A DNA stretch of 64,000 nucleotides from Prevotella communis (GTDB taxonomy: Bacteria; Bacteroidota; Bacteroidia; Bacteroidales; Bacteroidaceae), in the NCBI RefSeq assembly GCF_022024175.1, contig NZ_CP091794.1, positions 2,232,001 to 2,296,000 of the forward strand. The letters are read 5' to 3'. Of this stretch, positions 27,879 to 37,228 are shown one piece after another. The position numbers and the translations under genes are program-made. Position 1 is the stretch's first letter, and every line of letters starts with the position of its first letter. The notes under the pieces were generated by a model, which saw nothing but the letters and a program-made list of their open reading frames with translations, did no database searches and was not told the origin of the DNA.

Positions 27879-28808
27879 TCAATCGGGTATCAAGAAATTA
27901 ATCACTTCCGGTTCTACATGAATATGGTATTCGCCCACCGTACGCTCAGCCTGACGACCGTCTACACATACCAAGGCCTTGTCAGATTCCACCGACATTT
28001 TCCTGACTCGATACGGATGCACACTCTTATGATTCAAGAGGCGCCCGGTCACCAACAGCCACAAGCCTGCCAGCAGTTGCTTTACTCGTGGATTATAGAC
28101 CACTGACACATCCAGCATGCCGCTATAGGGCACAGCACTCGGCGTCTGTCCGTAACCCAGGGCATTACCTACGCAGACCGTCATAACACTACGTTCCATC
28201 ACTTCGTAGTCAATATTCAGGCGCATCTTATAGTCGTGGCGATGAAACACCATTGACAAACAAGTATACAGGAAGGCTATCGTCTTTGAGCCCAGGACTT
28301 GCCTACCTTGTCGGCGCAGATTCTGAAGATCTGCCGTCAGACCGATATTGACACAGTTCAGAAAATAGCGCTTCAGCTTTTCACCGGCTTTGTTCTCATA
28401 GTCAATACAACCCAGGTCCACTTTCCTGACCCGGTGCATCTTCAACCACATCACCGTCTTCTCGTCATCACGCTCATCAAAGCCCCAGAATCTGGCGAAA
28501 TCATTCAGCGTGCCATTAGGTATCACTCCCAGTGCCACTTGCTCGCGCATATCCTTATCTGCCTTCATCAGACAATTCACTGCATCGTTCAGCGCCGTAT
28601 CGCCACCCATGATAACGATAGTCTTATACCCATTATGTATTAGCATCGTCATCAGACGTTCCACGCTCTCAGTCGACTCACTCTGCACAAAGTCATATTT
28701 CACACCTTGTGCCGCAAGTTCCTTTTGCAGTCGCTCCCAACGCCTGCGCGAACGGTAAATGCCTTTTCTGGGGCAATACAGTATAGCCCATCGACAATCT
28801 TCCATCAT
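27879..28808 (-). CDS. Diacylglycerol kinase-family lipid kinase
   Basis: 309 residues. The DAGK catalytic domain is visible as 'TIVIMGGDTALNDAV' followed by 'LGVIPNGTLNDFARFWG'. The usual nucleotide motif is GGDGT-x-x-N; here it reads GGDTALN, one Gly short, while the second motif (IPxGTxNDFAR) is intact. The C-terminal half has the beta-sandwich pattern ('GNALGYGQTPSAVPYSG'). It likely phosphorylates a membrane lipid such as diacylglycerol or a sphingoid base (Bacteroidota make sphingolipids), but the substrate cannot be read. Its start overlaps the miaA stop by four bases, so they are co-translated. Confidence 0.85.
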   Translation of the reverse strand: MMEDCRWAILYCPRKGIYRSRRRWERLQKELAAQGVKYDFVQSESTESVERLMTMLIHNGYKTIVIMGGDTALNDAVNCLMKADKDMREQVALGVIPNGTLNDFARFWGFDERDDEKTVMWLKMHRVRKVDLGCIDYENKAGEKLKRYFLNCVNIGLTADLQNLRRQGRQVLGSKTIAFLYTCLSMVFHRHDYKMRLNIDYEVMERSVMTVCVGNALGYGQTPSAVPYSGMLDVSVVYNPRVKQLLAGLWLLVTGRLLNHKSVHPYRVRKMSVESDKALVCVDGRQAERTVGEYHIHVEPEVINFLIPD

Positions 28809-29734
28809 ATCATTTGAAGTATTTGTTCTACCTTCTCATCTATCGGTAATGTAGCATCTATCCAATGAATAGTGAAACCACGTCGTTCCATACCACGGAA
28901 CCACGTCATCTGACGCTTTGCAAACTGATGAATAGCTATCTCAAGTTGGCGGAACATCTCATCATACGACAGTTTGCCTATGATATATTCCGTCAGGTAT
29001 TTATATTCCAAACCGTAGTAAATCAGGTCTTCTGTCGGTATTCCTTCAGCCAGCAATCCTCGAACCTCATCTACCATACCCTCATCCAAACGGGCTTTCA
29101 ATCTGCGTGTTATCTTTTCACGACGTAAGTCACGGTCGATATTGACACCTACTATCAAGGAGTCTATCGGTGGCAATTCACGAAGTGGCATGGGATGTTC
29201 TATGTTATAGGTTTCAATCTCAATGGCACGTATGGCACGCTGACAGGAGTCTACATCGGTCTTATTATGCATCACAGAACCGCTCCGTTGCTTCAATTCA
29301 GCAAGTATGGCAGTCAGTTCTTCCAGCGTCTTACCTTCAAGACTGTCACGCAATTTCTGATTCTGGGGTACAGGCGAGAGTTTATAACCCTTCAGCACAG
29401 CCTCAATATAAAGTCCGGTGCCACCGCAGAGAATAGGTGCCTTTCCTCTCCCTACAATATCATTATACGCATCAAAGAAATCCTGTTGATACTGAAACAG
29501 GTTATACTTCGTACCAGGCTCGCAGATATCAATGAGGTGATAAGGGATGTTGACGGGGGTACCGTCAACCACAGGGGCATAGTCGCAAAGGTCCTTTCCC
29601 GTACCAATATCCATACGACGATACACCTGACGTGAGTCGGCAGAAATAATTTCTCCACCGATACGTTGGGCCAATGCAGCTGCCAATGGCGTCTTACCGC
29701 TTGCCGTAGGACCAAGTATTGTTATCATCCTCAT
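28805..29734 (-). CDS. miaA: tRNA dimethylallyltransferase
   Basis: About 309 residues. It transfers a dimethylallyl group to A37 of tRNAs reading UNN codons. The P-loop 'LGPTASGKT' lies at the N terminus, followed by 'IISADSRQVYRRMDIGTGK' with the catalytic Asp, and 'ILCGGTGLYIEAV'. The frame extends to a GTG at 29743 overlapping the greA stop; the ATG at 29734 is preferred because family members begin only a few residues before the P-loop (ATG 29728 is a third choice). Its position between greA and the lipid kinase, with overlaps or near-contact, indicates one operon. Confidence 0.92.
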   Translation of the reverse strand: MRMITILGPTASGKTPLAAALAQRIGGEIISADSRQVYRRMDIGTGKDLCDYAPVVDGTPVNIPYHLIDICEPGTKYNLFQYQQDFFDAYNDIVGRGKAPILCGGTGLYIEAVLKGYKLSPVPQNQKLRDSLEGKTLEELTAILAELKQRSGSVMHNKTDVDSCQRAIRAIEIETYNIEHPMPLRELPPIDSLIVGVNIDRDLRREKITRRLKARLDEGMVDEVRGLLAEGIPTEDLIYYGLEYKYLTEYIIGKLSYDEMFRQLEIAIHQFAKRQMTWFRGMERRGFTIHWIDATLPIDEKVEQILQMI

Positions 29735-29742
29735 TTCCAACA

Positions 29743-30207
29743 CTATAGAGATACACTTTCAATGCGAAGTTTAAGCATACCTGCTGGTACACGCACCTCC
29801 ACTTCATCACCAACCTTCTTACCCAAAAGAGCCTCAGCAATCGGTGACTTGATGGAAATTTTACCCTCACGTAGGTTGGCCTCATGAGGACTTGTGATAG
29901 TATAGGTCATACGTGCGTTCGTGTTGAGATTGGTCATCTCAACCTTACTCAGCAGGCCTATGCTCTCGCCAGCCAGTCGCGATTTGTCAATCACCCTGGC
30001 GTTCTCAAGCACACGCTGCATAAAACGTATACGTCCCAACAAGCGTCCCTGCTCACGCTTAGCGGCATGATATTCAAAGTTCTCACTCAAGTCACCCTTG
30101 TCGCGAGCTTCTGCAATAGCATCCCTTACCTGTGGCAGTTCCACAGTCTCTAATTGCTTTAATTCAGCCACGAGTTTATCGTAGCCCTCTTGTGACATAT
30201 ATTCCAT
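29743..30207 (-). CDS. greA: Transcription elongation factor GreA
   Basis: 154 residues. The N-terminal coiled coil has the acidic tip 'GDLSENFEYHAAK' (D39 and E42 equivalent to the catalytic acidic pair) and 'EQGRLLGRIRFMQ'. The C-terminal FKBP-like domain ends 'VRVPAGMLKLRIESV'. GreA stimulates transcript cleavage by backtracked RNA polymerase. Its promoter is so close that the mRNA would have almost no leader. First gene of the greA-miaA-lipid kinase operon. Confidence 0.95.
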   Translation of the reverse strand: MEYMSQEGYDKLVAELKQLETVELPQVRDAIAEARDKGDLSENFEYHAAKREQGRLLGRIRFMQRVLENARVIDKSRLAGESIGLLSKVEMTNLNTNARMTYTITSPHEANLREGKISIKSPIAEALLGKKVGDEVEVRVPAGMLKLRIESVSL

Positions 30208-30212
30208 GCCTG

Positions 30213-30243
30213 CAAAGGTAACAAAAAAAAGCCACCCGACAAA
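30213..30243 (-). promoter_or_regulatory. Promoter of greA, overlapping the gapA terminator
   Basis: On the - strand: TTTG (30243-30240), 19 bases, TACCTTTG (30220-30213). The -33 box is in the loop of the gapA terminator. The -7 box ends five bases before the greA ATG, so the transcript would be leaderless or nearly so. Confidence 0.7.
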
Positions 30244-30254
30244 ATCGAGTGGCT
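30223..30254 (-). terminator. Intrinsic terminator of gapA
   Basis: A 10-base stem with one G-U pair (30230-30239 with 30245-30254), loop of 5 bases, then a run of T on the - strand. It begins 25 bases after the gapA stop codon. Confidence 0.85.
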
Positions 30255-30278
30255 AATTTTTACCTATATGGGCTAGTA

Positions 30279-31304
30279 TTACTTCAGCTCAGCGAGGTAC
30301 TTGATGGTGCGAACCATCTGAGAAGTGTAAGAGTTCTCATTGTCGTACCAAGAAACAACCTGTACGAGTGAGTTACCATCCTCCATCTTGCTTACCATGG
30401 TCTGGTTAGCGTCGAAGAGTGAACCGAACTTCATACCGATGATGTCGCTAGAAACGAGCTTCTCCTCAGTGTAACCGAAGCTCTCGTTCTGAGCAGCCTT
30501 CATGGCAGCGTTGATGCTCTCAACAGTTACCTCACCCTTAACAACAGCGTGCAGGATAGTGGTAGAACCTGTAGGAGTTGGAACGCGCTGAGCAGCACCG
30601 ATCAGCTTACCGTTCAGCTCGGGGATAACGAGACCGATAGCCTTAGCAGCACCAGTTGAGTTAGGAACGATGTTCTGAGCACCAGCACGAGCACGCTGAA
30701 CATCACCCTTGCGCTGAGGACCGTCGAGGATCATCTGGTCACCAGTGTAAGCATGAACAGTTGTCATGATACCGCTCTGGATGGGAGCGAGGTCGTTCAG
30801 AGCCTTGGTCATAGGAGCCAAGCAGTTTGTTGTGCAAGAAGCAGCTGAGATAACAGTGTCAGCAGGAGTCAGAGTCTTGTGGTTTACATTGTAAACGATA
30901 GTGGGCAGATCGTTACCAGCAGGAGCTGAGATAACAACCTTCTTAGCACCAGCAGTCAGGTGAGCAGAAGCCTTCTCCTTTGATGTGTAGAAACCTGTGC
31001 ACTCCAGAACAACGTCTACATCCAGCTTGCCCCAAGGCAGCTCAGCAGCGTTAGGAATAGCATAGATAGTGATCTTCTGACCATCAACAACGATGTAATC
31101 CTCACCAGCCTCTACAGTGTGCTTGTTCTCACCAATCTTGCCGCAGAAACCACCCTGAGCGGTATCATACTTCAGCAAGTGAGCCAGCATCTTAGGACTT
31201 GTCAAGTCGTTGATTGCTACTACTTCATAACCTTCTGCCTCGAACATCTGACGGAATGCGAGACGACCAATACGGCCAAAACCGTTAATTGCTACTTTTG
31301 TCAT
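30279..31304 (-). CDS. gapA: Glyceraldehyde-3-phosphate dehydrogenase, type I
   Basis: 341 residues, standard length. The NAD-binding motif '[17 protein letters not shown]' is at the N terminus; the active site '[12 protein letters not shown]' places the catalytic Cys at 157; 'TVHAYTGDQ' and '[13 protein letters not shown]' are also present. It converts glyceraldehyde 3-phosphate to 1,3-bisphosphoglycerate in glycolysis. It is monocistronic between its own promoter and terminator. Confidence 0.97.
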   Translation of the reverse strand: MTKVAINGFGRIGRLAFRQMFEAEGYEVVAINDLTSPKMLAHLLKYDTAQGGFCGKIGENKHTVEAGEDYIVVDGQKITIYAIPNAAELPWGKLDVDVVLECTGFYTSKEKASAHLTAGAKKVVISAPAGNDLPTIVYNVNHKTLTPADTVISAASCTTNCLAPMTKALNDLAPIQSGIMTTVHAYTGDQMILDGPQRKGDVQRARAGAQNIVPNSTGAAKAIGLVIPELNGKLIGAAQRVPTPTGSTTILHAVVKGEVTVESINAAMKAAQNESFGYTEEKLVSSDIIGMKFGSLFDANQTMVSKMEDGNSLVQVVSWYDNENSYTSQMVRTIKYLAELK

Positions 31305-31386
31305 TTTTTTAGTTTTTTATTAAAAGGGTTATAAATAATTTCTAAGTTTTTTGCCCTCATGGAGCATTTTTTCTCATTTTCGCGTG

Positions 31387-31394
31387 CAAAGTTA
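31387..31394 (-). promoter_or_regulatory. -7 box of the gapA promoter
   Basis: TAACTTTG then C on the - strand, 82 bases before the gapA ATG. No TTTG is present at -33. It lies back to back with the mscL -7 box on the other strand. Confidence 0.5.
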
Positions 31395-31406
31395 CAAAAA
31401 AATTCC

Positions 31407-31414
31407 TATATTTG
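31407..31414 (+). promoter_or_regulatory. -7 box of the mscL promoter
   Basis: TATATTTG then C on the + strand, giving an unusually long leader of about 130 bases before the ATG at 31550. No clear -33 box. The leader has two GAAAAGTGA copies (31441, 31460) but no recognised riboswitch. Confidence 0.5.
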
Positions 31415-31549
31415 CACCCAGAATCAATCTTAATTAAAGTGAAAAGTGAGAATCGCGTGCGAAAAGTGATTTTCATCAAGAAAGAAAGGACAAGATTGCA
31501 AAACGAAGATTACAAAATATGTATTAACCATTTAAACAATTTAAGAACT

Positions 31550-31951
31550 ATGGGATTTATTAAAGAATTCAAGGAGTTTGCCATGAAGGGCAATGTGATG
31601 GACATGGCAGTTGGTGTGATCATCGGTGCCGCTTTTGGTAAGATTGTAAGTAGCATGGTTGACGACATCCTTATGCCGCTGGTTGGTATGGTAACAGGCA
31701 ATGTAGACTTTACTAATCTGGCCTTCCAGATTGGCGATGGCGAAGATGCCGCTGTGCTGAAGTATGGTAACTTCATCCAAAACACTGTAGACTTCATCAT
31801 CGTGGCCTTCTGTATTTTCCTGATGCTGAAGGGTATCAACAAGCTGAACCGCAAAAAAGAAGAACCCGCTCCTGCACCTGAAGAACCCAAGGGTCCCACT
31901 CAGGAAGAACTGCTGGCAGAGATTCGCGACTTGCTGAAGGAGAAGAAGTAA
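31550..31951 (+). CDS. mscL: Large-conductance mechanosensitive channel
   Basis: 133 residues. It forms a pentameric inner-membrane channel that opens under hypo-osmotic shock. '[21 protein letters not shown]' is the N-terminal helix and start of TM1 (quoted in part), followed by '[20 protein letters not shown]'; TM2 is '[20 protein letters not shown]', and a charged C-terminal helix follows. The frame is open upstream to a TTG at 31412, but that codon overlaps the promoter, and only the ATG at 31550 gives the canonical N terminus. Confidence 0.96.
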   Translation: MGFIKEFKEFAMKGNVMDMAVGVIIGAAFGKIVSSMVDDILMPLVGMVTGNVDFTNLAFQIGDGEDAAVLKYGNFIQNTVDFIIVAFCIFLMLKGINKLNRKKEEPAPAPEEPKGPTQEELLAEIRDLLKEKK

Positions 31952-31971
31952 ACACACCTTTTTATTATATG

Positions 31972-32002
31972 GGGCGAGTTTCGATAAAAACTCGCCCTTT
32001 TT
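31972..32002 (+). terminator. Intrinsic terminator of mscL
   Basis: A 10-base perfect stem (31972-31981 with 31988-31997), 6-base loop and T tract to 32002. Confidence 0.85.
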
Positions 32003-32092
32003 CTTCTACCATATCGGCACGACATAAATCAAGAAAATGCAGTCTTTCTGTGGTTGTTATCGCACACATAACAAAAATTAATCTTTTTTGCA

Positions 32093-32100
32093 TAACTTTG
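32093..32100 (+). promoter_or_regulatory. -7 box of the SulP transporter gene
   Basis: TAACTTTG then C, 32 bases before the ATG at 32133. No TTTG at -33. Confidence 0.5.
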
Positions 32101-32132
32101 CAGCCGTTTTTCAATAGGATAATAAAAAGGTA

Positions 32133-33809
32133 ATGAAAACTTTAGATTTTAAGCCGAAATTGGTATCGGCTATTAGGAATTACAACAAACAGACATTCAC
32201 GGCCGACCTGATGGCCGGTCTTATCGTGGGTATCGTTGCCCTTCCATTGGCTATCGCCTTCGGTATTGCCAGTGGTGTTTCTCCAGAAAAAGGTATTATC
32301 ACGGCTATCGTAGCAGGTTTCGCCATTTCGGCCCTTGGCGGTTCGAAAGTACAGATTGGCGGTCCTACGGGTGCTTTTATTGTCATCGTGGCTGGCATCA
32401 TCAACCAATATGGCATACAGGGTCTCACCATCGCCACACTCATGGCGGGTGTTTTCCTTATCGGTTTCGGCCTGTTGCGCCTGGGTACCATCATCAAGTA
32501 CATTCCCTACCCCATCATCGTTGGTTTCACCAGCGGTATCGCCGTCACCATCTTCACTACGCAGGTAAAGGATTTGCTGGGCATGCAGATGGATGCCGTT
32601 CCAAGCGACTTCATTGAGAAATGGATTGCCTATTTCCAGAACCTGACTCATATTGATCCATGGAGTGCCGGTGTAGGATTAGTGAGCGTAGCTATCATTG
32701 CCTCAGCTCCCAAATTCAGCAAGCGTATCCCCGGTTCACTCATTGCCATCATCGTCATGACTGTTGTCGTATTGCTGTTGAAGCAGTATGCCGGCGTAAC
32801 CTCTATCGAGACCATTGGCGACCGTTTCAACATCTCTTCACAGCTACCTGATGCCGTTGTGCCCGAATTGAGCTGGGAAACCATCAAGGGACTGGTTGCC
32901 CCCGCGCTGACCATCGCCATCCTTGGTGCTATCGAGAGCTTGCTGTCAGCCACCGTTGCCGATGGTGTGATTGGCGATCATCATAACTCAAACACAGAAC
33001 TTATTGGTCAGGGCGTGGCAAATATCGTATCACCCATCTTTGGCGGTATCCCCGCTACAGGTGCAATCGCCCGTACCATGACTAATATTAATAATGGTGG
33101 ACGCACCCCTATCGCCGGTATAGTACACGCAGTGGTACTGCTGCTCATCTTCCTGTTCCTGATGCCGCTGGCACAATACATCCCCATGGCCTGTCTGGCC
33201 GGTGTACTGGTAGTAGTGAGCTACGGCATGAGCGGATGGCGCTCGTTTACAGCACTGATGCACAATCCAAAGAGTGACATCACCGTTCTGCTGCTCACCT
33301 TCTTCCTCACCATCATCTTCGACCTCACAGTAGCCATCGAAGTAGGTATAGTCTGCGCTTGTCTGCTCTTCATGAAGCGTATGAGCGAGACCACCGACGT
33401 GAAGGCTGTATACGACGAGATTGACCTGAATGAGGATGCTGACATGGAGCGTGGCAACCTGGAACACCTGTCTATCCCCAAGGGTGTAGAGGTGTACGAG
33501 ATTAACGGTCCTTACTTCTTCGGTGCAGGAAATAAGTTTGAGGATCTGATGGGCGGTTTCGGTGATCGTCCGAAGGTACGCATCATCCGTATGCGTAAGG
33601 TACCCTTCATCGATTCCACAGGTCTGCATAACCTTGAGAACATGTGCCTGATGAGCCAGAAGGAAGGCATCACCGTGGTACTCTCCGGCGTTAACGAAAA
33701 AGTGGAAGCCGTGCTTCGTCGCAACAACTTCCACAAATTATTGGGTCAGGAGAATATCTGCAACCACATTGATCTCGCCCTGGCTCGCGCCAACGAGATT
33801 GTAGGCTAA
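32133..33809 (+). CDS. SulP-family anion transporter with STAS domain
   Basis: 558 residues. The membrane domain begins 'TADLMAGLIVGIVALPLAIA' and contains the SulP signature region 'GGSKVQIGGPTGAFIVIV'; about 12-14 membrane segments follow, including 'VANIVSPIFGGIPATGAIAR'. The C-terminal STAS domain (about 440-558) has 'VPFIDSTGLHNLENM', with the Ser/Thr position used for regulation in anti-sigma antagonists. SulP proteins move sulfate, bicarbonate or dicarboxylates; the anion is not predictable here and no carbonic anhydrase gene is adjacent. It converges on a PP2C gene only five bases away, and since STAS domains can be phosphoregulated the neighbourhood is worth noting. Confidence 0.9.
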   Translation: MKTLDFKPKLVSAIRNYNKQTFTADLMAGLIVGIVALPLAIAFGIASGVSPEKGIITAIVAGFAISALGGSKVQIGGPTGAFIVIVAGIINQYGIQGLTIATLMAGVFLIGFGLLRLGTIIKYIPYPIIVGFTSGIAVTIFTTQVKDLLGMQMDAVPSDFIEKWIAYFQNLTHIDPWSAGVGLVSVAIIASAPKFSKRIPGSLIAIIVMTVVVLLLKQYAGVTSIETIGDRFNISSQLPDAVVPELSWETIKGLVAPALTIAILGAIESLLSATVADGVIGDHHNSNTELIGQGVANIVSPIFGGIPATGAIARTMTNINNGGRTPIAGIVHAVVLLLIFLFLMPLAQYIPMACLAGVLVVVSYGMSGWRSFTALMHNPKSDITVLLLTFFLTIIFDLTVAIEVGIVCACLLFMKRMSETTDVKAVYDEIDLNEDADMERGNLEHLSIPKGVEVYEINGPYFFGAGNKFEDLMGGFGDRPKVRIIRMRKVPFIDSTGLHNLENMCLMSQKEGITVVLSGVNEKVEAVLRRNNFHKLLGQENICNHIDLALARANEIVG

Positions 33810-33814
33810 GCGGT

Positions 33815-34726
33815 TTACATAAAGACCGCTAAGCCAACAGCGATACCCGCCAATAAAGAGAGGGCGGAGAAACCAAGTATTACAGAAGAGGAAATCTGAT
33901 TACTATCCACAGGTTCGGTAGTGACAGGTTTCCTCTTCTGCTGTATTTCTGCAGTTCCTTCACTGACATCCTTCACCTGTATCAGATAGGCAGAGTGATT
34001 ATCCGAATTATTTACCGTAGCATCAATCAGCCGTTGGCGCTTCTGCTCGTCAGACTCATTACTGGCAAGGATGCTCACCAGTTCCTTATCATCCATCTTC
34101 TCCAGCATACCATCTGTGCAAAGATAGAAGTAGTCACCAGGCTTTACGTCTGTGATATGCGTCAGGGTTGCCGTTGTACGCTCCATCTGATAGGGTTGCA
34201 TACCCTTCAGGATAATATTCTTCTTAGGCGACGTACGCATCTCCTCGTAGGTAATCTCACCATTTTCATACATCTGCTGTACCAAAGAGTCATCACGCGT
34301 TCTGAACAGTACGCCATTCTCAGTCCCTAATGACGGACGCAGATGATATACACGACTATCACCTATATGAGCCACTAAACATCCTCCGTCATGGAAACAG
34401 AGGAAGGTCATCGTCGTACCCATTGTCGCCTCTTTCTTTGTATCGGCAGCATCCAAGGCATTATAAGCCTTTGTAAGACATTGTCTGAAGTCGTCATCCG
34501 AAAACTTTGGAACCACGTCACAGATAGCCTTTGCCATCTCTCCCAGTGCCCTACTCACAGCCGCACTGGCCACTTCGCCTTTATCAAGACCACCCATACC
34601 ATCACAGACCACGAACACGCGCTGGTCTGCAGAAGCCTCTCCCATCACGGGGTATATTGCATCTTCCTGGTTACTACGATTTCCCAGTTCATTAATGGCT
34701 TGTGGTTGATGTAATTGGAATTTCAT
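33815..34726 (-). CDS. PP2C-family protein serine/threonine phosphatase with C-terminal membrane anchor
   Basis: 303 residues. PP2C motifs: 'NRSNQEDA' (motif 1), 'VFVVCDGMGGLDKGEVAS' (motif 2 with metal-binding Asp), 'MGTTMTFLCF', 'VAHIGDSRVYHL' and 'YFYLCTDGMLEKMDD'. It dephosphorylates Ser/Thr residues using two Mn/Mg ions. After a Pro/Lys-rich linker, residues ~280-303 form a single membrane segment ('VILGFSALSLLAGIAVGLAVF'), placing the catalytic domain in the cytoplasm. No partner kinase is nearby. The promoter overlaps the guaA terminator. Confidence 0.9.
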   Translation of the reverse strand: MKFQLHQPQAINELGNRSNQEDAIYPVMGEASADQRVFVVCDGMGGLDKGEVASAAVSRALGEMAKAICDVVPKFSDDDFRQCLTKAYNALDAADTKKEATMGTTMTFLCFHDGGCLVAHIGDSRVYHLRPSLGTENGVLFRTRDDSLVQQMYENGEITYEEMRTSPKKNIILKGMQPYQMERTTATLTHITDVKPGDYFYLCTDGMLEKMDDKELVSILASNESDEQKRQRLIDATVNNSDNHSAYLIQVKDVSEGTAEIQQKRKPVTTEPVDSNQISSSVILGFSALSLLAGIAVGLAVFM

Positions 34727-34755
34727 TCTTTTCTACTATTTTCTATGATTCGCGG

Positions 34756-34787
34756 CAAAGGTAAACAAAAAAGTCCGAAAGTACAAA
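34756..34787 (-). promoter_or_regulatory. Promoter of the PP2C gene, overlapping the guaA terminator
   Basis: On the - strand: TTTG (34787-34784), 20 bases, TACCTTTG (34763-34756). The -33 box is in the loop of the guaA terminator. Confidence 0.7.
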
Positions 34788-34803
34788 ACTTTCGGACTTT
34801 TTT
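34767..34803 (-). terminator. Intrinsic terminator of guaA
   Basis: A perfect 15-base stem (34767-34781 with 34789-34803) and 7-base loop, eight bases after the guaA stop codon; the arm ends in six T on the - strand. Confidence 0.9.
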
Positions 34804-34811
34804 AATATTTA

Positions 34812-36419
34812 TTATTCCCACTCGATTGTTGCGGGTGGTTTTGAAGAGATATCATAGCAGACGCGGTTCACGCCACGTACCTTATTAATAATCTCATTAG
34901 AGACTTTTGCCATGAACTCGTAAGGCAGATGAGCCCAGTCGGCTGTCATAGCATCGGTTGAAGTAACAGCACGCAGGGCAACGGGATGCTCGTATGTACG
35001 CTCATCGCCCATCACACCAACACTGCGAACTGTTGAGAGGAGGATGGCACCTGCCTGCCATATCTGGTCGTAGAGCGAAACCTCGATCTCACCATCTTTC
35101 ATATCAGCAGGAATACCAGCAGCCAGAACCTTACGGGCTTCCTCGCCGCTGAGTTTTACCTTATAGTCACGCAGGCCGCGGATATAGATGTCATCGGCAT
35201 TCTGAAGAATCTGTACTTTCTCACGGGTGATATCACCAAGGATACGAACAGCCAGACCCGGTCCGGGGAAAGGATGACGCGTGATAAGATGCTCTGGCAT
35301 GCCCATCTGACGACCCACACGGCGCACCTCGTCCTTAAACAGCCACTTCAGGGGCTCACAGAGCTGCAGATGCATCTCCTTGGGCAGACCGCCCACGTTA
35401 TGATGACTCTTAATCACCTTACCAGTGATATTCAAAGACTCAATTCGGTCTGGATAAATAGTACCCTGTGCCAGCCATTTAGCATCCGTAATCTTCTTGG
35501 CCTCGGCATTGAATACCTCCACGAAGTCACGACCTATAATCTTTCTCTTCTGCTCAGGATCGGTTACTCCAGCCAGATCGCCGAAGAACTTCTCACTGGC
35601 ATCCACGCCAATCACATTCAAGCCCAGCACCTTGTAGTCTTCCATCACCTGCTGGAACTCATTCTTGCGCAACATGCCATGGTCCACGAAGATACAGGTC
35701 AGGTTACTGCCAATGGCCTTGTTCAGCAACACAGCAGCCACTGAAGAGTCCACTCCACCAGAAAGACCCAGAATCACGCGGTCGTTACCAACCTGAGCCT
35801 TGAGCTCTGCTATAGTAGTATCAACGAACGAAGCTGCGCTCCACTCCTGCTTACTGCCACAGATATTGACAACAAAGTTATGCAACAAGGTTTTACCCTG
35901 TACCGTGTGGAACACCTCTGGATGGAACTGCACGGCCCATACGGGCTGCTTGGTAGAAGCAAAGGCTGCATTCTTCACATCCTTTGTAGAACCGATCACC
36001 TCGAAATCAGAAGGAATGGCCGTGATGGTATCACCATGACTCATCCACACCTGAGAACCTTTCTCAAAACCTTTGAACAGAGGATTGTCCAGATTGATGG
36101 TCTCAAGATTTGCACGACCGTACTCGCGAGAGTCGGCCTTTTCAACTTTACCGCCCAGAGTGTTTGAGATAAACTGTGCGCCATAGCAGATACCCAGCAC
36201 AGGCACCTTGCCTACGAATTGCGAAAGGTCAACCTTAAAGGCCTCGGGGTCATGAACCGAATAGGGCGAACCTGAGAGGATCACACCGATAACGGAGTCA
36301 TCACCAACGGGGAATTTGTTGTAAGGAAGAATTTCGCAAAAGGTGTCCAGCTCGCGGACACGACGGCCAATCAACTGGGTCGTCTGCGAACCGAAATCAA
36401 GAATAATAATCTTTTGCAT
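34812..36419 (-). CDS. guaA: GMP synthase (glutamine-hydrolysing)
   Basis: 535 residues. It converts XMP to GMP with glutamine and ATP. The class I amidotransferase domain has nucleophile C78 in 'LGICYGAQ' with H166 and E168 in 'AVQFHPEVF'. The ATP-pyrophosphatase P-loop is '[11 protein letters not shown]' (220-226). The C-terminal dimerisation region has '[13 protein letters not shown]' and ends 'KPPATIEWE', the canonical GuaA terminus. It is the last gene of an operon with the MurU-like gene, six bases upstream. Confidence 0.97.
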   Translation of the reverse strand: MQKIIILDFGSQTTQLIGRRVRELDTFCEILPYNKFPVGDDSVIGVILSGSPYSVHDPEAFKVDLSQFVGKVPVLGICYGAQFISNTLGGKVEKADSREYGRANLETINLDNPLFKGFEKGSQVWMSHGDTITAIPSDFEVIGSTKDVKNAAFASTKQPVWAVQFHPEVFHTVQGKTLLHNFVVNICGSKQEWSAASFVDTTIAELKAQVGNDRVILGLSGGVDSSVAAVLLNKAIGSNLTCIFVDHGMLRKNEFQQVMEDYKVLGLNVIGVDASEKFFGDLAGVTDPEQKRKIIGRDFVEVFNAEAKKITDAKWLAQGTIYPDRIESLNITGKVIKSHHNVGGLPKEMHLQLCEPLKWLFKDEVRRVGRQMGMPEHLITRHPFPGPGLAVRILGDITREKVQILQNADDIYIRGLRDYKVKLSGEEARKVLAAGIPADMKDGEIEVSLYDQIWQAGAILLSTVRSVGVMGDERTYEHPVALRAVTSTDAMTADWAHLPYEFMAKVSNEIINKVRGVNRVCYDISSKPPATIEWE

Positions 36420-36425
36420 TGAAAT

Positions 36426-37175
36426 TTATTGATTAATGAATTGTTCTGCTTGGTCAAGGGTCTCTATCTTACCCACATCCATCAGGCGCAGGTCGTCCTT
36501 CACCACTCCCACAATCTTGGAACGGTGGCAGACGCTAAGATAGAAATCGATAATGGGGAAACGCTCAGGAAACTGTTCCATCAGCGCAAACAGACGAGGT
36601 GAGAAAGAGTGAATGCCACTGAAAGCATACTCATTGAAAGGCTCACCATGCTGTGAAAGACCTGTACGACGCACATACTCGTAGGGGCTGCGGATCTCAC
36701 CCGTCTCAATATTCTTCCAGCCCATCAGTCGCATGGCATTATCGAAGAGCAGATAGCGCTTCGTCTTACGCTTACTGACAAGGAGGACGGCATCCTCTTC
36801 TGGCAGATGCTGACGCGAGAACCAACCGAAGTCTACGTTATCCAGGATATCCACATTATGAATCAGGATGGGCTCATCGTCATTAAACAGCGGCGCTGCT
36901 TTCTTCAGTCCCCCACCCGTCTCGAGCAACTGATCGCTCTCATCGCTGAACTGCACCAGTGGAGCATAGTCCTGCTGCGCCACATGGTCCTTAATCATCT
37001 GAGCAAAATGGTGGATATTAACAACGAAGCGATCATATCCTTGTTCACGAAGTCTGTTGATAATCAAGTCGAGCAAGGGGCGTCCTCCCACCGGCACTAA
37101 TGCTTTCGGCATTGTGTCTGTAAGGGGTTTCAAACGGGTTCCCAAACCTGCCGCGAATATCATCGCCTGTTTCAT
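36426..37175 (-). CDS. Sugar-1-phosphate nucleotidyltransferase, MurU-like
   Basis: 249 residues. The NTP-transferase signature is 'MIFAAGLGTRLKPLTDTMPK' followed by 'ALVPVGGRPLLD', and 'NVDILDNVDF' carries the metal-binding Asp. Length and N terminus resemble MurU (N-acetylmuramate-1-phosphate uridylyltransferase) and related small enzymes. The upstream gene encodes a phosphotransferase of the type that includes AmgK, the kinase that works with MurU in Pseudomonas peptidoglycan recycling, so a MurU role is plausible. Other sugar phosphates (heptose, mannose, GlcNAc) remain possible. Confidence 0.8.
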   Translation of the reverse strand: MKQAMIFAAGLGTRLKPLTDTMPKALVPVGGRPLLDLIINRLREQGYDRFVVNIHHFAQMIKDHVAQQDYAPLVQFSDESDQLLETGGGLKKAAPLFNDDEPILIHNVDILDNVDFGWFSRQHLPEEDAVLLVSKRKTKRYLLFDNAMRLMGWKNIETGEIRSPYEYVRRTGLSQHGEPFNEYAFSGIHSFSPRLFALMEQFPERFPIIDFYLSVCHRSKIVGVVKDDLRLMDVGKIETLDQAEQFINQ

Positions 37176-37180
37176 GGGTG

Positions 37181-37188
37181 CAAAGGTA
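37181..37188 (-). promoter_or_regulatory. -7 box before the MurU-like gene
   Basis: TACCTTTG then C on the - strand, five bases before the ATG, so a nearly leaderless mRNA. The -33 position falls inside the 28-base heptamer array at 37201-37228 and has no TTTG. Confidence 0.55.
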
Positions 37189-37200
37189 CGAATTATTTTT

Positions 37201-37228
37201 GAGATTTGAGTTTTGAGATTTGAGTTTT
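37201..37228. repeat. Heptamer array, four 7-base units (28 bases)
   Basis: GAGATTT, GAGTTTT, GAGATTT, GAGTTTT: equally a perfect 14-base tandem duplication. It starts at the base after the stop codon of the kinase-RapZ gene and spans the -33 region of the next promoter. Confidence 0.85.

Noticed and set aside
31412..31549. 46-codon N-terminal extension of mscL from a TTG
   Set aside because: The TTG lies in the -7 box and the extension has no MscL similarity; the ATG at 31550 gives the canonical start.
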